In this document: positions 46,965 through 56,239 of the stretch, one piece after another
Layout of the letters: every line of letters begins with the position of its first letter
Numbering within the stretch: position 1 is the first letter of the stretch
NCBI RefSeq assembly: GCF_042432825.1
Contig: NZ_JBHLWN010000022.1
Coordinates: 100,020-164,019, forward strand
From: Gordoniibacillus chartarius
GTDB lineage: Bacteria; Bacillota; Bacilli; Paenibacillales; NBRC-103111
Reading direction: 5' to 3'
DNA length: 64,000 nucleotides
Notes under the pieces: model-generated
Told to the model about the DNA's origin: nothing
The model's database searches: none
What the model saw: only the letters and a program-made list of their open reading frames with translations
Position numbers and translations under genes: made by a program

Positions 46965-47138
46965 GGAAGGAGTCTGGGGAAAGGATGGGCCGCTGTGACG
47001 TCTTGGCAGAGGGAAAGACGGCCCGAATAGGGCGGTCTTGGGCTGTGGTGTCGGCAGGGTGCGGTGAAGACGGCCCGAATAGGGCGGTCTTGGGCTGTGG
47101 TGTCGGCAGGGTGCAGTGAAGACGGTCCGTTTTGGGCA
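46965..47138. repeat. 52-bp tandem palindrome array (3 units plus a degenerate one)
   Basis: Units begin at 47017, 47069 and 47121, exactly 52 bp apart; the first two are identical over almost the whole unit and the third is partly diverged. A degenerate unit precedes them. Each intact unit holds arm AAGAC, a G, GCCC, loop GAATA, GGGC, a G, arm GTCTT. This is the same layout as the 24-unit array (arms around G-GCCC/GGGC-G), and TGCGGT lies before the left arm in both. It sits between the helicase stop and the chemoreceptor terminator. Confidence 0.9.
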
Positions 47139-47162
47139 AGCCACAAATGCCGTTGTCATCCA

Positions 47163-47210
47163 AAAAAATCACCCGTCCATCTGCCTCGAGGCAAGTGAAC
47201 GGGTGATTTT
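47163..47210 (-). terminator. Rho-independent terminator of the chemoreceptor gene
   Basis: On the minus strand AAAATCACCCGT pairs with ACGGGTGATTTT around an inner stem with loop TCGA, followed by a run of T residues. Confidence 0.9.
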
Positions 47211-47211
47211 G

Positions 47212-48471
47212 CTACAGCTTGAAAATTTGCACCGTCTTCCGCAGCTCCCCGGCGATTCGGGTCATCTGCTCCGACTTGCCGACGACTTCAGCGACGGCGG
47301 CGATCTGCTCATTCATCGAAGCGGACATTTCCTCCGTCGAGGCGGCGGATTGCTCGGTGATGGCGGAGATGTTTTCCATGGAGGCGGCAATCTGCTTGGC
47401 GCTTTGCAGCATGCTCTGGCTTTCGTCCGCAAAACGGCGAATTTCCTCCGCCATATACGTCACGCTCTCGACGACCTGCGAGAAGACGCCTTTCGTTTCG
47501 ACGATAAGCTCGGACTGCTTGTGCACGACTTGCTCGTTGATTTTCATTTGCTGAAGCGTAGCCGATATCCCCGTTTCAATCCCCCGTACAAGCTGGAACA
47601 CTTCCTTCGTCATCGTGCTCGACTCCTCAGCGAGCTTGCGCACCTGCTGCGCAACGACGGCGAAGCCCCGGCCGTGCTCGCCTGCGCGGGCCGCCTCAAT
47701 GGAAGCATTCAGCGACAGAAGGTTCGTTTGCTCGGCGATTTCGGAGATCGCATGCGTAATCGTCGAAATACCCTTCGCCTGCTCGGCGAGCCGGTCGATC
47801 GTTTCGGCGATCTGAGCCGTAACCTGTACGTTGGTTTTCGTCCCTTCGCTTTGCAGCTCGACGGCGCGGCGCCCCTTCTCAACCAATTGCAGCGTTTCAT
47901 CCGACTTGCCGCTCATCTGCTGCGTGGATTGGGCGTAGCCCGAGATGCGTTCCTCGATATCTTTGGTCGTCTGGGACGCTTCCGAGATTTCCTCGGAGAT
48001 TTGCCCCGCGCCTGTAGCGAGCTCGTGAGCCGATACGTTGACCTGCTCCAGAACCCCGCGGAGATCGTCGTTTTTCTGGAAAATATCGCTCCCCACCTCA
48101 TACACCGAACCGGAGATACGCATCGTCTCGGTTAAAATGCCGCGCAGCTTGTCCGTCATCTGGTTGAGCGAGGTAGCCAGCTCGCCGAGGGCGTCGGAGG
48201 ACGTGACCGGCACCTTCTGCGTGAAGTCGCCTTTGGCGATGGCACCCGCTACACGGGTCAATTCGCTGATCGAATCGCTAAGCGAGCTCTCCAAACGGCG
48301 GGCGATCGGATACGTTGCGGCGAGCAGCGCGGCGGCGATCAGGATGCCGAGCCATTTGGCGGAAGCAGGCAATACGAGTACAAGAACGATATCGAGCGCA
48401 AACAATGACGCTATCAAATAGCAGCCGATCAATACTTTGGACCAGAACGACAGAGAGGAAAGCTTGTTCAT
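47212..48471 (-). CDS. Methyl-accepting chemotaxis protein without extracellular sensor domain
   Basis: The 419-aa protein (from the ATG at 48471 after AAAGGGG) has two adjacent N-terminal transmembrane helices (VLIGCYLIASLFALDIVLVL and WLGILIAAALLAATYPIA) with almost nothing between them. A HAMP domain (about 60-115, TRVAGAIAKGDFTQKVPV) and a full signalling domain follow, with the hairpin tip ISEIAEQTNLLSLNASIEAA and GEHGRGFAVVAQQVRKLAEE. The lack of a sensing domain means that it responds to membrane or cytosolic state or works through partners. A TTG further upstream (48489) lies inside the ribosome site. Confidence 0.9.
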   Translation of the reverse strand: MNKLSSLSFWSKVLIGCYLIASLFALDIVLVLVLPASAKWLGILIAAALLAATYPIARRLESSLSDSISELTRVAGAIAKGDFTQKVPVTSSDALGELATSLNQMTDKLRGILTETMRISGSVYEVGSDIFQKNDDLRGVLEQVNVSAHELATGAGQISEEISEASQTTKDIEERISGYAQSTQQMSGKSDETLQLVEKGRRAVELQSEGTKTNVQVTAQIAETIDRLAEQAKGISTITHAISEIAEQTNLLSLNASIEAARAGEHGRGFAVVAQQVRKLAEESSTMTKEVFQLVRGIETGISATLQQMKINEQVVHKQSELIVETKGVFSQVVESVTYMAEEIRRFADESQSMLQSAKQIAASMENISAITEQSAASTEEMSASMNEQIAAVAEVVGKSEQMTRIAGELRKTVQIFKL

Positions 48472-48550
48472 AGTAAGACCCCTTTGCAATAGATTCCACG
48501 AATTGGATTTTCATAATATTGTGAGTATTATAGTACGGAGGACCTACTTT

Positions 48551-48564
48551 TGGAAACGTTTACT
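48551..48564. promoter_or_regulatory. Weak cre-like site upstream of the chemoreceptor gene
   Basis: TGGAAACGTTTACT matches the CcpA operator consensus at all but two positions. It lies about 80 bases before the chemoreceptor start. CcpA control is only suggested. Confidence 0.25.
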
Positions 48565-48720
48565 TGTCGAAATATGGAACGTCAGGGAATGCATGTGGCC
48601 CTAGAAAGATAGGATGAAGATTACATTTTCGAAATGAGGCGGCACTTTGCTAGGTTTGTATGGTAGAGTATGGTAAAATTTCCTGTGTATTCGTTATCTA
48701 CTAGTTGGGAGGTTTTCATC

Positions 48721-49971
48721 ATGCGTCAAACTATGAAGCATATTACAGCTGTTACCGTGCTTGCCTCGTCTCTGCTTGTGCCTGCAATCGGTCATGCGGC
48801 GGATGCAGGGCCGGTTACTCGAGGCGAATTCATCCGTCTGATTGCCGAACGGCTGGAATTGTCCCCGAAGGACAATACTCTTGGACTGCCGAAGGACGTT
48901 GCGGCGGATTCGGAATTTGCGAATGCAGTGCGGGTTATGATGGAGCGTAAAATTTTGCAGGGCTACGAAGACGGTACGTTCCGCTTGTCGCAGCCTGTGA
49001 CAGACACGGAAGCGAGCTATATTCTCGGCCGTCTCCTCGGCGTGAGGGATGGGGACGCGGCGAAGGCATTGCCGGAACGGTTCGGGGCGGCGATTGGCGG
49101 CGCGGGGAATTTGTCGGCGGAATCGGCGCAGCAGCTGGTGGACACTGCGCTGAAGAGCGACGAATCGGCGCTGGAGTGGCTGAAGAAAGCAGCCGAGAAG
49201 CAGAAGGAGGTCGTGTCGTTCCGCACCGCTGCCGAAATGGATATGACGATGGCCATGAAGGCTTTCTCCGACAATCCGGCCATGACGGTCGATATGAAGG
49301 CCAGCTCCAAGCTGGAGTTCCATATCGAGCAAGGACTTCATCAGGCGATGGAAACGGAAATGGTGGGCCCGACAGGTCCGGTTAAGATCCAAATGAATCA
49401 GTATACAGTCACTTCGGGTACGTATGTGGAAATGAATGACCCGGCGACAGGGAAGCTGACGTGGTTCGACATGACGAAGCAAATGCCGTATTCATTCGAA
49501 CAGCTGATTGAGATGCAGAAGAACAGCTCGCTCAGTATGGAGAACTGGACGCTGCCGGGATTCTTTTACCGGGATCATGGTACGGAGACGGTGGACGGCG
49601 TCAAACTGCGCAAAGTTGAAATGAATGGTTCCCTCACGAGTTTCAAAGAAATTATGGACATCTATGCGAAGGTGTCCGGCGGGACCAACTCGGGCATGAC
49701 GGATACGCTGAAGGCCATGCCGGGCTTCGAGGACTTGTCGCTGAAGATGTCGGGTGTCGTTTGGATTGATGAAACCAGCATGTTGATACAGCGGATGGAT
49801 ATGGACATGGTGATGAGCTATGGGGACAATTCGGTAATCCCGATTAGCGAAGTCGCGATGTCAATGGATATGAAGTATGCGGACTATAACGGTGATGTGG
49901 AAGTGAAGCTGCCGGAGGCGGCGAAGCAGGCTGTGCCGCTGCCTATGCCGACGGCCGGTGCGGGGAGCTAG
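48721..49971 (+). CDS. Secreted SLH-domain protein with DUF6612-like lipid-carrier-like fold
   Basis: The 416-aa protein (ATG at 48721, preceded by GGGAGG) has a signal peptide (MRQTMKHITAVTVLASSLLV, cleavage near GHAA), one and a half SLH units (TRGEFIRLIAERLELS, then MMERKILQGYEDGTFRLSQP) and a C-terminal beta-rich domain of about 250 residues (VVSFRTAAEMDMTMAMKAFS to the end). The latter resembles the DUF6612/LppX-type domain that may bind lipids; this is a weak resemblance. The gene ends at a TAG at 49971, but a repetitive acidic tail continues in the +1 frame to 50095, so the stop may result from one extra G in the run 49962-49965. Confidence 0.75.
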   Translation: MRQTMKHITAVTVLASSLLVPAIGHAADAGPVTRGEFIRLIAERLELSPKDNTLGLPKDVAADSEFANAVRVMMERKILQGYEDGTFRLSQPVTDTEASYILGRLLGVRDGDAAKALPERFGAAIGGAGNLSAESAQQLVDTALKSDESALEWLKKAAEKQKEVVSFRTAAEMDMTMAMKAFSDNPAMTVDMKASSKLEFHIEQGLHQAMETEMVGPTGPVKIQMNQYTVTSGTYVEMNDPATGKLTWFDMTKQMPYSFEQLIEMQKNSSLSMENWTLPGFFYRDHGTETVDGVKLRKVEMNGSLTSFKEIMDIYAKVSGGTNSGMTDTLKAMPGFEDLSLKMSGVVWIDETSMLIQRMDMDMVMSYGDNSVIPISEVAMSMDMKYADYNGDVEVKLPEAAKQAVPLPMPTAGAGS

Positions 49972-50095
49972 TGCTGATGCTGAAGCTGATGCTAGTGCTG
50001 ATGCTGAAGCTGATGCTAGTGCTGATGCTGATGCTGAAGTTAAAGCTAAAGCCGGCGCTGGTTCTGGTTCTGAAACGTCACGGATGATGCAATGA
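49967..50095 (+). repeat. 24-bp tandem repeat, probable frameshifted C-terminal tail
   Basis: In the frame one base ahead of the preceding gene, codons GCT-GAT-GCT-GAA-GCT-GAT-GCT-AGT repeat about two and a half times, encoding an Ala/Asp/Glu/Ser tail that ends with VKAKAGAGSGSETSRMMQ and a TGA at 50093-50095. The 24-bp period is a whole number of codons. Confidence 0.6.
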
Positions 50096-50110
50096 TAAGA
50101 AATGGAAACG

Positions 50111-50150
50111 GCCGACTTTCCCTCAGCGAGGGAGGGTCGGTTTATTTTTT
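50111..50150 (+). terminator. Rho-independent terminator after the SLH/DUF6612-like gene
   Basis: CCGAC and TCCCTC pair with GAGGGA and GTCGG, with one mismatch and loop AGC, followed by TTTATTTTTT. The rest of the gap to 50556 shows no gene I can support; a 78-codon frame at 50092 overlaps the terminator and is rejected. Confidence 0.85.
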
Positions 50151-50556
50151 ATGGGAAGCTTATTTGCGGATACGTTGGGGGACTCTTGCGACACCTGTAG
50201 AATTCAGTCATACGCCAGGTTTGAATGATGATCCAGTCTATGTTTGCGGCTTGAAATCCGATTTCCTTGTTGTATATTCGAGAGCAAGCGAGATAACGGG
50301 TCGACGCGGAGTTATTTTATCAATTTGAACGAGGATTCCCCGACAAGTAAAATAACGCCTCCAAAATCCTTTAATCTAGGCCGCGGATCCTTGTCCTGTG
50401 TGCGGCTGTTAGGGTAGATAGAGGTCGAGTATAGTGCATAGAGGAAGTCGGAAATTTGCGATCGTCTTCGGCTGGGCGGCAATTTTAACGCCGGCAACAA
50501 GAGCCCCGCCTATCGAGGAGCCGCAGCCCTGCTCATGTACGATCTGGCTTGCCTGC

Positions 50557-51468
50557 TCAAAACTTCTTCACCGCACTGCGATATTCGGTCGGCGACTCTC
50601 CGTACTGGCGGTGAAACTGCTTGGAGAAATACAGCGGGTCCTGGAAGCCGACCGAGGCGGCGATCTGCGCCGTGGTCAGGTCGTGGCGCTCGCGCAGCAT
50701 GCGGCGGGCTTTGTCCAAACGGAGCCGGAGCAGGAAGGTGACGGGCGTTAGGCCGGTTTCCCGCTTAAACAGCTTGGATAAGTATGCCCGGTTGTAGCCC
50801 AGCGTCTCGGCCATGAGCTCAATAGAGATAGGCTCGGCGTATTGCGTGGACAAGTATTGAATCGCTTGACGTACTGTCGCTTCAATCTGGGGCGGGGTCG
50901 CCGGGCCGCCGCCCCCCGCTTCTTCGGCGGAGCGGGCGTCACGGTAAGCGGCGAACAGCAGCTGGAGATGGCCGGAGGCTTGCAGCGACGCGCTCAGCGA
51001 TCGGGAACGAAACGCTTGCTCGATCGCACGGATATGGCGACCGGGCCGCAGGCTCGTCCCGGCTCGTATAACGGGTGCGCCGGATGTGAAACCGGCTGCC
51101 GCAAGAAGCGGGGCGCTGCCGTCCCCCCGGAAGGCGACCCAGCGGTACATCCAGGGATCGGCCGGTTCGGAAGCGTAACGGACGAGCTCGCCGGGCGAAA
51201 TCAGGAAGCTGTCTCCGGCGGAAAGCCGATGGACGTTGCCCCCGGATGAAAACTCACCCTGACCGGCTAGCACATGGTGAAGCAAGTAGTGGTCGACGAC
51301 TTTGGGGCCGAGCTGGTGGCCGGGCTTCGTTTGGCTGTGGCCGGCGAACAGCACCGTTACGCCGCTCACCTCTTCGGGCTCGGGGTTCGACACGACGAAA
51401 TAACTCTCCGGGCGCCCGGGTCCGGTCGGCGTGGAGACGATGTCCGTTGCGGGATGTGACGATACCAT
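50557..51468 (-). CDS. AraC-family transcriptional regulator, probable galactose/galactoside regulator
   Basis: The 303-aa protein has an N-terminal cupin-like sensor domain (about 30-150, with HYLLHHVLAGQGEFSSGGNV) and a C-terminal double helix-turn-helix (about 205-300: IELMAETLGYNRAYLSKLFK, then TTAQIAASVGFQDPLYFSKQ). This is the AraC/MsmR type that senses sugars. AGGAGGAA precedes the ATG. It is divergent from galK-galE-galT, 420 bp away, so galactose-responsive activation of that operon is the obvious hypothesis. Confidence 0.88.
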   Translation of the reverse strand: MVSSHPATDIVSTPTGPGRPESYFVVSNPEPEEVSGVTVLFAGHSQTKPGHQLGPKVVDHYLLHHVLAGQGEFSSGGNVHRLSAGDSFLISPGELVRYASEPADPWMYRWVAFRGDGSAPLLAAAGFTSGAPVIRAGTSLRPGRHIRAIEQAFRSRSLSASLQASGHLQLLFAAYRDARSAEEAGGGGPATPPQIEATVRQAIQYLSTQYAEPISIELMAETLGYNRAYLSKLFKRETGLTPVTFLLRLRLDKARRMLRERHDLTTAQIAASVGFQDPLYFSKQFHRQYGESPTEYRSAVKKF

Positions 51469-51888
51469 ACGGGTTCCTCCTCTTTCGGTGGAAATGGTCT
51501 AGCGGAACGTGGATATCTTATTTTTCGAAATGGACTCGAACGGCTCGAATTTCAACAGCGCATCGACATTCCTCAAGCGAGCCAACTGGCGGGATACGGG
51601 CATCTTAAGCGCAATGACGTTCCGTGGCGTCCGAATCGGCGTGTCCGGTTCGGAGATGTACCGTAACCACAAGCCGGAGCCGCGACTGCACCTTAATTCC
51701 GTACTGCATTCCATGACAGCAACAGTGTATCATTTTCCATGCCTCAACCCAATAGAAAATCACAAAATTCCATGTTGAGCTAACATGCTTCCATGGCAGG
51801 CGGCCGGCAGGTACGCTATACTGAAGCTAAAGAAGCGGACTTACCCGCGCGACGAAACCAAATTCGAGCTAAGGCGGTGCTAGCGGTA
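51469..51888. other. Divergent regulatory region between araC-type gene and galK
   Basis: It should hold both promoters and the operators of the AraC-type regulator. Near 51742-51796, CCATG recurs three times within an AT-rich stretch. Open frames within this gap lack ribosome sites and are not counted as genes. Confidence 0.4.
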
Positions 51889-53070
51889 ATGGCGGATGTG
51901 CAGCTGTTGAAGAAGCGTTTTATAGAGATTCATGGGGGAACGGAAGAGGGCATCAGGGTGTTCCACGCGCCCGGTCGGGTCAATCTGATCGGCGAGCATA
52001 CGGACTACAACGGGGGTTACGTGTTCCCGGGCGCGCTGACGTTCGGCACGACCATGCTGCTGCGCAAGCGGGCTGACGATCAAGTGTCGCTGGCTTCCAC
52101 AAACTTTGAGATGAAGAAACAAATTTCCATAAAAGGTCTGGCATACGACGAAGCGGATGACTGGATGAATTACCCGAAGGGCGTCATCTACTTCCTGCAG
52201 CAGAAGGGCCACGATATCGGCGGCTACGATGTGCTGTACCACGGCGAAATTCCGAACGGCGCGGGCCTTTCTTCCTCGGCTTCCATCGAGGTGGTTACGG
52301 CGTTCGGCTTGCTGACGGCGGAAGGCCGCGATGTAACGGCTGCCGAGGAACGCGTGCAGATCGCCCTGCTGTCGCAGCAAGTGGAGAACAAGTTCGTCGG
52401 CGTCAATTCCGGTATTATGGATCAATTCGCGGTAGCGATGGGCAAGAAGGATCACGCGATTCTGCTCATGTGCGACACGCTGGAATATGAGCATGTACCG
52501 TTCAACACGGGCGCTTATAAAATCGTCATCGGCAACACGAACAAGCGCCGTGGCCTCGTCGACTCCAAGTACAACGAACGCCGCAGCGAGTGCGATCAAG
52601 CGGTCGCCGAGCTCCAGGCTGCGTTCCCGGGTCTGACGCTGCTCGGGCAGCTGACGCTGGAGCAGTTCGAAGCGGAAGCGCACCGCATCGTCAGCGACAC
52701 GGTCCGCAAGCGGGCACGCCACGTCGTGGAAGAGATTGACCGCGTGAAGCGGGCGGTCGAGGTGCTGAAGCAGGATAACCTCGAGGCTTTCGGCCAACTG
52801 ATGATCGGCTCGCACAACTCGCTGCGCGATCTGTACGAAGTGACGGGTGTCGAGCTTGACACGATGGTCGAGGAAGCGCTCCGCATTCCGGGAACGATCG
52901 GCTCCCGGATGACGGGTGCAGGTTTCGGCGGCTGTACGGTATCGCTTGTACATGAGGACAGCGTCGAGCTGTTCAAGCAGCAGGTAGGCGCGAACTACAA
53001 GGAACGCACCGGACTGACGGCGGATTTTTACGTGTGCGATATCGGGGACGGCGCAGTTGAAGTGAAGTAG
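51889..53070 (+). CDS. galK: Galactokinase
   Basis: The 393-aa GHMP kinase phosphorylates galactose at C1 with ATP, the first step of the Leloir pathway. It has the galactokinase signature GRVNLIGEHTDYNGGYVFPG, the GHMP phosphate loop GAGLSSSASIEV and the C-terminal GAGFGGCTVSLV. The length is normal. The frame is open from 51793, but the ATG at 51889 (MADVQLLKKRF) is preferred because it aligns with the usual family N terminus; AAGGCGGTG lies upstream. galE and galT follow on the same strand, although 311 bp separate galK from galE. Confidence 0.95.
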   Translation: MADVQLLKKRFIEIHGGTEEGIRVFHAPGRVNLIGEHTDYNGGYVFPGALTFGTTMLLRKRADDQVSLASTNFEMKKQISIKGLAYDEADDWMNYPKGVIYFLQQKGHDIGGYDVLYHGEIPNGAGLSSSASIEVVTAFGLLTAEGRDVTAAEERVQIALLSQQVENKFVGVNSGIMDQFAVAMGKKDHAILLMCDTLEYEHVPFNTGAYKIVIGNTNKRRGLVDSKYNERRSECDQAVAELQAAFPGLTLLGQLTLEQFEAEAHRIVSDTVRKRARHVVEEIDRVKRAVEVLKQDNLEAFGQLMIGSHNSLRDLYEVTGVELDTMVEEALRIPGTIGSRMTGAGFGGCTVSLVHEDSVELFKQQVGANYKERTGLTADFYVCDIGDGAVEVK

Positions 53071-53381
53071 GGCTTGAGCGGGGTGGGGCCTGACGGAGGC
53101 TCGACAGCGGGCAAGCAGCACAGCGGTACGAAGCCATAGGGGCAACGGCCAGGACACCGTGATTCGAGCAAGCATACATGAGCAAGAATAAAGCGATACG
53201 AGAGACTGGTGCGTATGTGCACGCCAAACAAGGAACACGAGTAAGCAGCGGCGCTTCGAGCAAGCAGGCTGCAATCCGTAGCACAACGATTCATTTCAAC
53301 CGCGAGGCAATCGGATTGCGAATAAGAACGCAGTAAGTCAATGGAGTACGGAAGAATCCTACGGAGAGGGGATGCACGATC
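53071..53381. other. Gap between galK and galE
   Basis: No gene, terminator or strong promoter was recognised. The sequence is moderately GC-rich. galE may have its own promoter here or be transcribed from galK. Confidence 0.4.
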
Positions 53382-54374
53382 ATGGCGATTATGGTAACAG
53401 GGGGAGCGGGCTATATCGGCTCGCATACGGTGGCGGAGCTGCTGGCAAGAGGCGAGGAGGTCGTTGTCGTCGACAATCTGTATCAAGGCCACAAGGCTGC
53501 GGTGCTGGGCGGCAAGCTGTATGTCGGCGATTTGCGCGACGGGGAGTTTATGGATACGGTGTTCCGCGAGAACGAGATCGATGCGATCATTCATTTTGCG
53601 GCGAATTCGCTGGTTGGCGAGAGCATGACGAATCCGGCCAAGTACTACCACAATAACGTATACGGTACCTTATGCCTGCTGGAGAAAATGAACCAATACG
53701 GCGTAAAGCGCATCGTCTTCTCTTCGACCGCCGCAACCTACGGGGAGCCGGAAAACGTGCCGATCCTCGAAAGCGACCGCACGCTGCCGACGAATGCATA
53801 CGGCGAGACGAAGCTGGCCATGGAGAAAATGATGCGCTGGTTCGACACGGCCCACGGCATCAAATACGTGTCGCTGCGCTACTTCAATGCAGCCGGCGCG
53901 CATGAGAGCGGCAAGATCGGCGAAGACCATCTGCCGGAAACGCATCTTGTGCCGCTCATTCTGCAGGTTCCGCTCGGTCAGCGGGCGCATATCTCGGTGT
54001 TCGGCGACGACTATCCGACGGAAGACGGCACCTGTATCCGCGATTACATCCATGTCAGCGATCTCGCCGACGCGCATGTGCTGGCGGTGGAGAAGCTGCG
54101 TCACGGCGGGGACAGCGATATTTTCAACCTGGGCAACGGGACGGGGTATTCGGTCAAGCAGGTCATCGACGCAGCGCGCAAAGTGACGGGGCATGCGATT
54201 CCCGCGGTTATGGAGCCGCGCCGCGCCGGCGATCCGGCGGTGCTGGTCGCTTCCTCGGAGCGGGCCCGCGTGGAGCTCGGCTGGAAGCCGTCGCGCACAT
54301 CGCTGGAGCAGATCATCGAGAGTGCATGGGCTTGGCATAAACACAATCCGAAAGGATACAACGACCGGACCTAG
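53382..54374 (+). CDS. galE: UDP-glucose 4-epimerase
   Basis: The 330-aa extended SDR interconverts UDP-galactose and UDP-glucose. It has the NAD loop TGGAGYIGSHT (residues 6-16), FSSTAATYGEP with the catalytic Ser/Thr, YGETKLAMEK with the Tyr and Lys, and the C-terminal GRHAR-like RRAGDPAVLVAS. The length is that of bacterial GalE. GAGAGGGG lies before the ATG. It sits between galK and galT and completes the pathway. Confidence 0.95.
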   Translation: MAIMVTGGAGYIGSHTVAELLARGEEVVVVDNLYQGHKAAVLGGKLYVGDLRDGEFMDTVFRENEIDAIIHFAANSLVGESMTNPAKYYHNNVYGTLCLLEKMNQYGVKRIVFSSTAATYGEPENVPILESDRTLPTNAYGETKLAMEKMMRWFDTAHGIKYVSLRYFNAAGAHESGKIGEDHLPETHLVPLILQVPLGQRAHISVFGDDYPTEDGTCIRDYIHVSDLADAHVLAVEKLRHGGDSDIFNLGNGTGYSVKQVIDAARKVTGHAIPAVMEPRRAGDPAVLVASSERARVELGWKPSRTSLEQIIESAWAWHKHNPKGYNDRT

Positions 54375-54418
54375 ACTAGGCCGACATGGCTTGCAGAAAG
54401 GATTGGAGGACATTACGT

Positions 54419-56005
54419 ATGGATAGAGAGCTGAGGGCGGGACTTGCGATCGAGCGGCTGCTGCAGTTTGGCGTGCAGCGGGGGCTGTTGGAGTTGCTGG
54501 ACACGGTTCCGGTGCGGAACGCACTGCTCGACCTGTTCGAGCTGGCGGAGCCGTATGCGGGCGAGGTGCCGGAGGAACAGCTGGACAGCCCGGTTGAAGC
54601 GCTGAACGAACTGCTCGATGCGGCGGTCGGAACGAAGCTGCTGCCGGAGGATACGCTGACGTACCGCGACCTGCTCGATGCGCGGATTATGGGGCTGCTC
54701 ATGCCGCGTCAATCCGAGGTGGCGAACCGGTTTTGGGCGACGGCGAAGTCGGTTGGCGTGGAGTCGGCGACGGAGGCGTTTTACGGGATGTCGATCAACT
54801 CCCATTACATCATGATGGACCGCTTGCAGCGCAACCAGTACTGGCTGACGGCAACGGATTACGGCCAGCTGGAGATCACGGTCAACCTGTCCAGGCCGGA
54901 AAAGGACCCGAAGGAAATCGCGCTGCTCAAGACGCTGAAGTCGAGCCATTACCCGAAATGCCTGCTGTGTCTCGAGAACGTCGGCTATGCAGGACGGCTG
55001 AACCATCCGGCACGGCAAAATCACCGCGTCGTCCCGCTTCAGCTCGACGGCGATACGTGGTATCTGCAATATTCGCCTTACGTGTACTACAACGAGCACT
55101 GCATTGTGTTTTATCAGCATCATTCCCCGATGAAAATATCGGCGGAGACGTTCTACCGGCTGCTGGATTTCGTGGAGCAGTTCCCGCACTATTTTATCGG
55201 ATCGAATGCGGATTTGCCGATTGTCGGCGGGTCGATTCTCGACCACGACCATTTCCAGGGCGGGAGGCATGCGTTCCCGATGGCGAAGGCGCCGGTAGAG
55301 GTGCTGCTTCGCTCCGAAAAGTATCCTGCGGTGAAGGCGGGCATCGTGAAATGGCCGATGTCGGTGCTGCGGCTGTCGAGCTATAACAAGGAGCAATTGT
55401 TAAAGCTGGCGATCGAGGTCCTGAATACGTGGAAGGGCTACAGCGATCCTTCGGTCGACGTACTGGCGTTCAGCGAGGCCGGGTCCGGCGGTGAAGGCGG
55501 AGCAGGTGCCGGGCAGGTACCGCATAATACGGTGACGCCGATTGCGCGCATTAATCCGAGCGGCGAGTTTGAGCTCGATCTTGTGCTGCGCAACAACCGG
55601 ACGAGTGCGGAGCATCCGGACGGGATTTTCCATCCGCACCGGGAGCTGCACCACATCAAGAAGGAAAACATCGGCTTGATCGAGGTCATGGGATTGGCCG
55701 TGCTGCCGGGGCGCCTGAAGGGGGAGCTCGAGGCGATTGCCGGCGTGCTGACCGGAGCGGCGCCTCTGGAGGCGGGCGCTCTGGCGGATGCGGGCCATCC
55801 GCTGCATAAGCATGCCGCTTGGATTGATGCGCTGGTGAGCGAGCACGGTACGGGGCTTAGCGCAGACGCGGCAGCGGCGCTTCTGCAGCAGGAGGTCGGC
55901 GCCAAGTTCCTGCAGGTGCTGGAGCATGCGGGCGTGTATAAGCGCGACGTGCAAGGGCAAGCGGCGTTCCTGCGGTTTGCGGAGACGCTTGGGTTGAAGG
56001 GATAG
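54419..56005 (+). CDS. galT: UTP-hexose-1-phosphate / galactose-1-phosphate uridylyltransferase, Firmicutes type
   Basis: This 528-aa protein belongs to the type-2 GalT family of Bacillota, unrelated in layout to the 350-aa enzyme of Escherichia coli. It transfers UMP between glucose-1-phosphate and galactose-1-phosphate. Typical segments are AFYGMSINSHYIMMDR, YPKCLLCLENVGYAGRLNHP, IVGGSILDHDHFQGG with the active-site histidines, and the C-terminal HPHRELHHIKKENIGLIEVM. GGAGG lies 9 bases before the ATG at 54419; an earlier ATG at 54386 would add 11 residues and has no better site. It is the last gene of the gal cluster, with a terminator 15 bp downstream. Confidence 0.95.
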   Translation: MDRELRAGLAIERLLQFGVQRGLLELLDTVPVRNALLDLFELAEPYAGEVPEEQLDSPVEALNELLDAAVGTKLLPEDTLTYRDLLDARIMGLLMPRQSEVANRFWATAKSVGVESATEAFYGMSINSHYIMMDRLQRNQYWLTATDYGQLEITVNLSRPEKDPKEIALLKTLKSSHYPKCLLCLENVGYAGRLNHPARQNHRVVPLQLDGDTWYLQYSPYVYYNEHCIVFYQHHSPMKISAETFYRLLDFVEQFPHYFIGSNADLPIVGGSILDHDHFQGGRHAFPMAKAPVEVLLRSEKYPAVKAGIVKWPMSVLRLSSYNKEQLLKLAIEVLNTWKGYSDPSVDVLAFSEAGSGGEGGAGAGQVPHNTVTPIARINPSGEFELDLVLRNNRTSAEHPDGIFHPHRELHHIKKENIGLIEVMGLAVLPGRLKGELEAIAGVLTGAAPLEAGALADAGHPLHKHAAWIDALVSEHGTGLSADAAAALLQQEVGAKFLQVLEHAGVYKRDVQGQAAFLRFAETLGLKG

Positions 56006-56019
56006 AATAGATTTTGATC

Positions 56020-56072
56020 AGCACCTGCGGAAGTGCCTTCAAAAAGGCGGCTTCCGCGGGTGTTTATTTTTT
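56020..56072 (+). terminator. Rho-independent terminator of the gal cluster
   Basis: CACCTGCGGAAG pairs with CTTCCGCGGGTG (one mismatch) and is followed by TTTATTTTTT. Confidence 0.9.
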
Positions 56073-56239
56073 GCCCGGATACCACGTATCTCAAATTCCC
56101 TAATTGGTGGATTTCTATACACACCTTAAGACCTTCTATAGATTCACATAACAATAGTTATTCTCGATCACATAGTTCTATAGGCCTATTAACAAACATA
56201 GGCTATTCGGAATATGATTGGGATAATCATATCAGCCAA

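Noticed and set aside
46808..47172. Minus-strand ORFs across the second 52-bp GC-rich array
   Set aside because: They are open by repeat composition and overlap the helicase gene end; no ribosome site.
50092..50328. 78-codon ORF after the SLH/DUF6612-like gene
   Set aside because: It overlaps a strong terminator hairpin, and its product resembles no protein family.
51499..51778. Overlapping ORFs on both strands in the araC-galK gap
   Set aside because: No ribosome sites and no family resemblance; more likely regulatory DNA.
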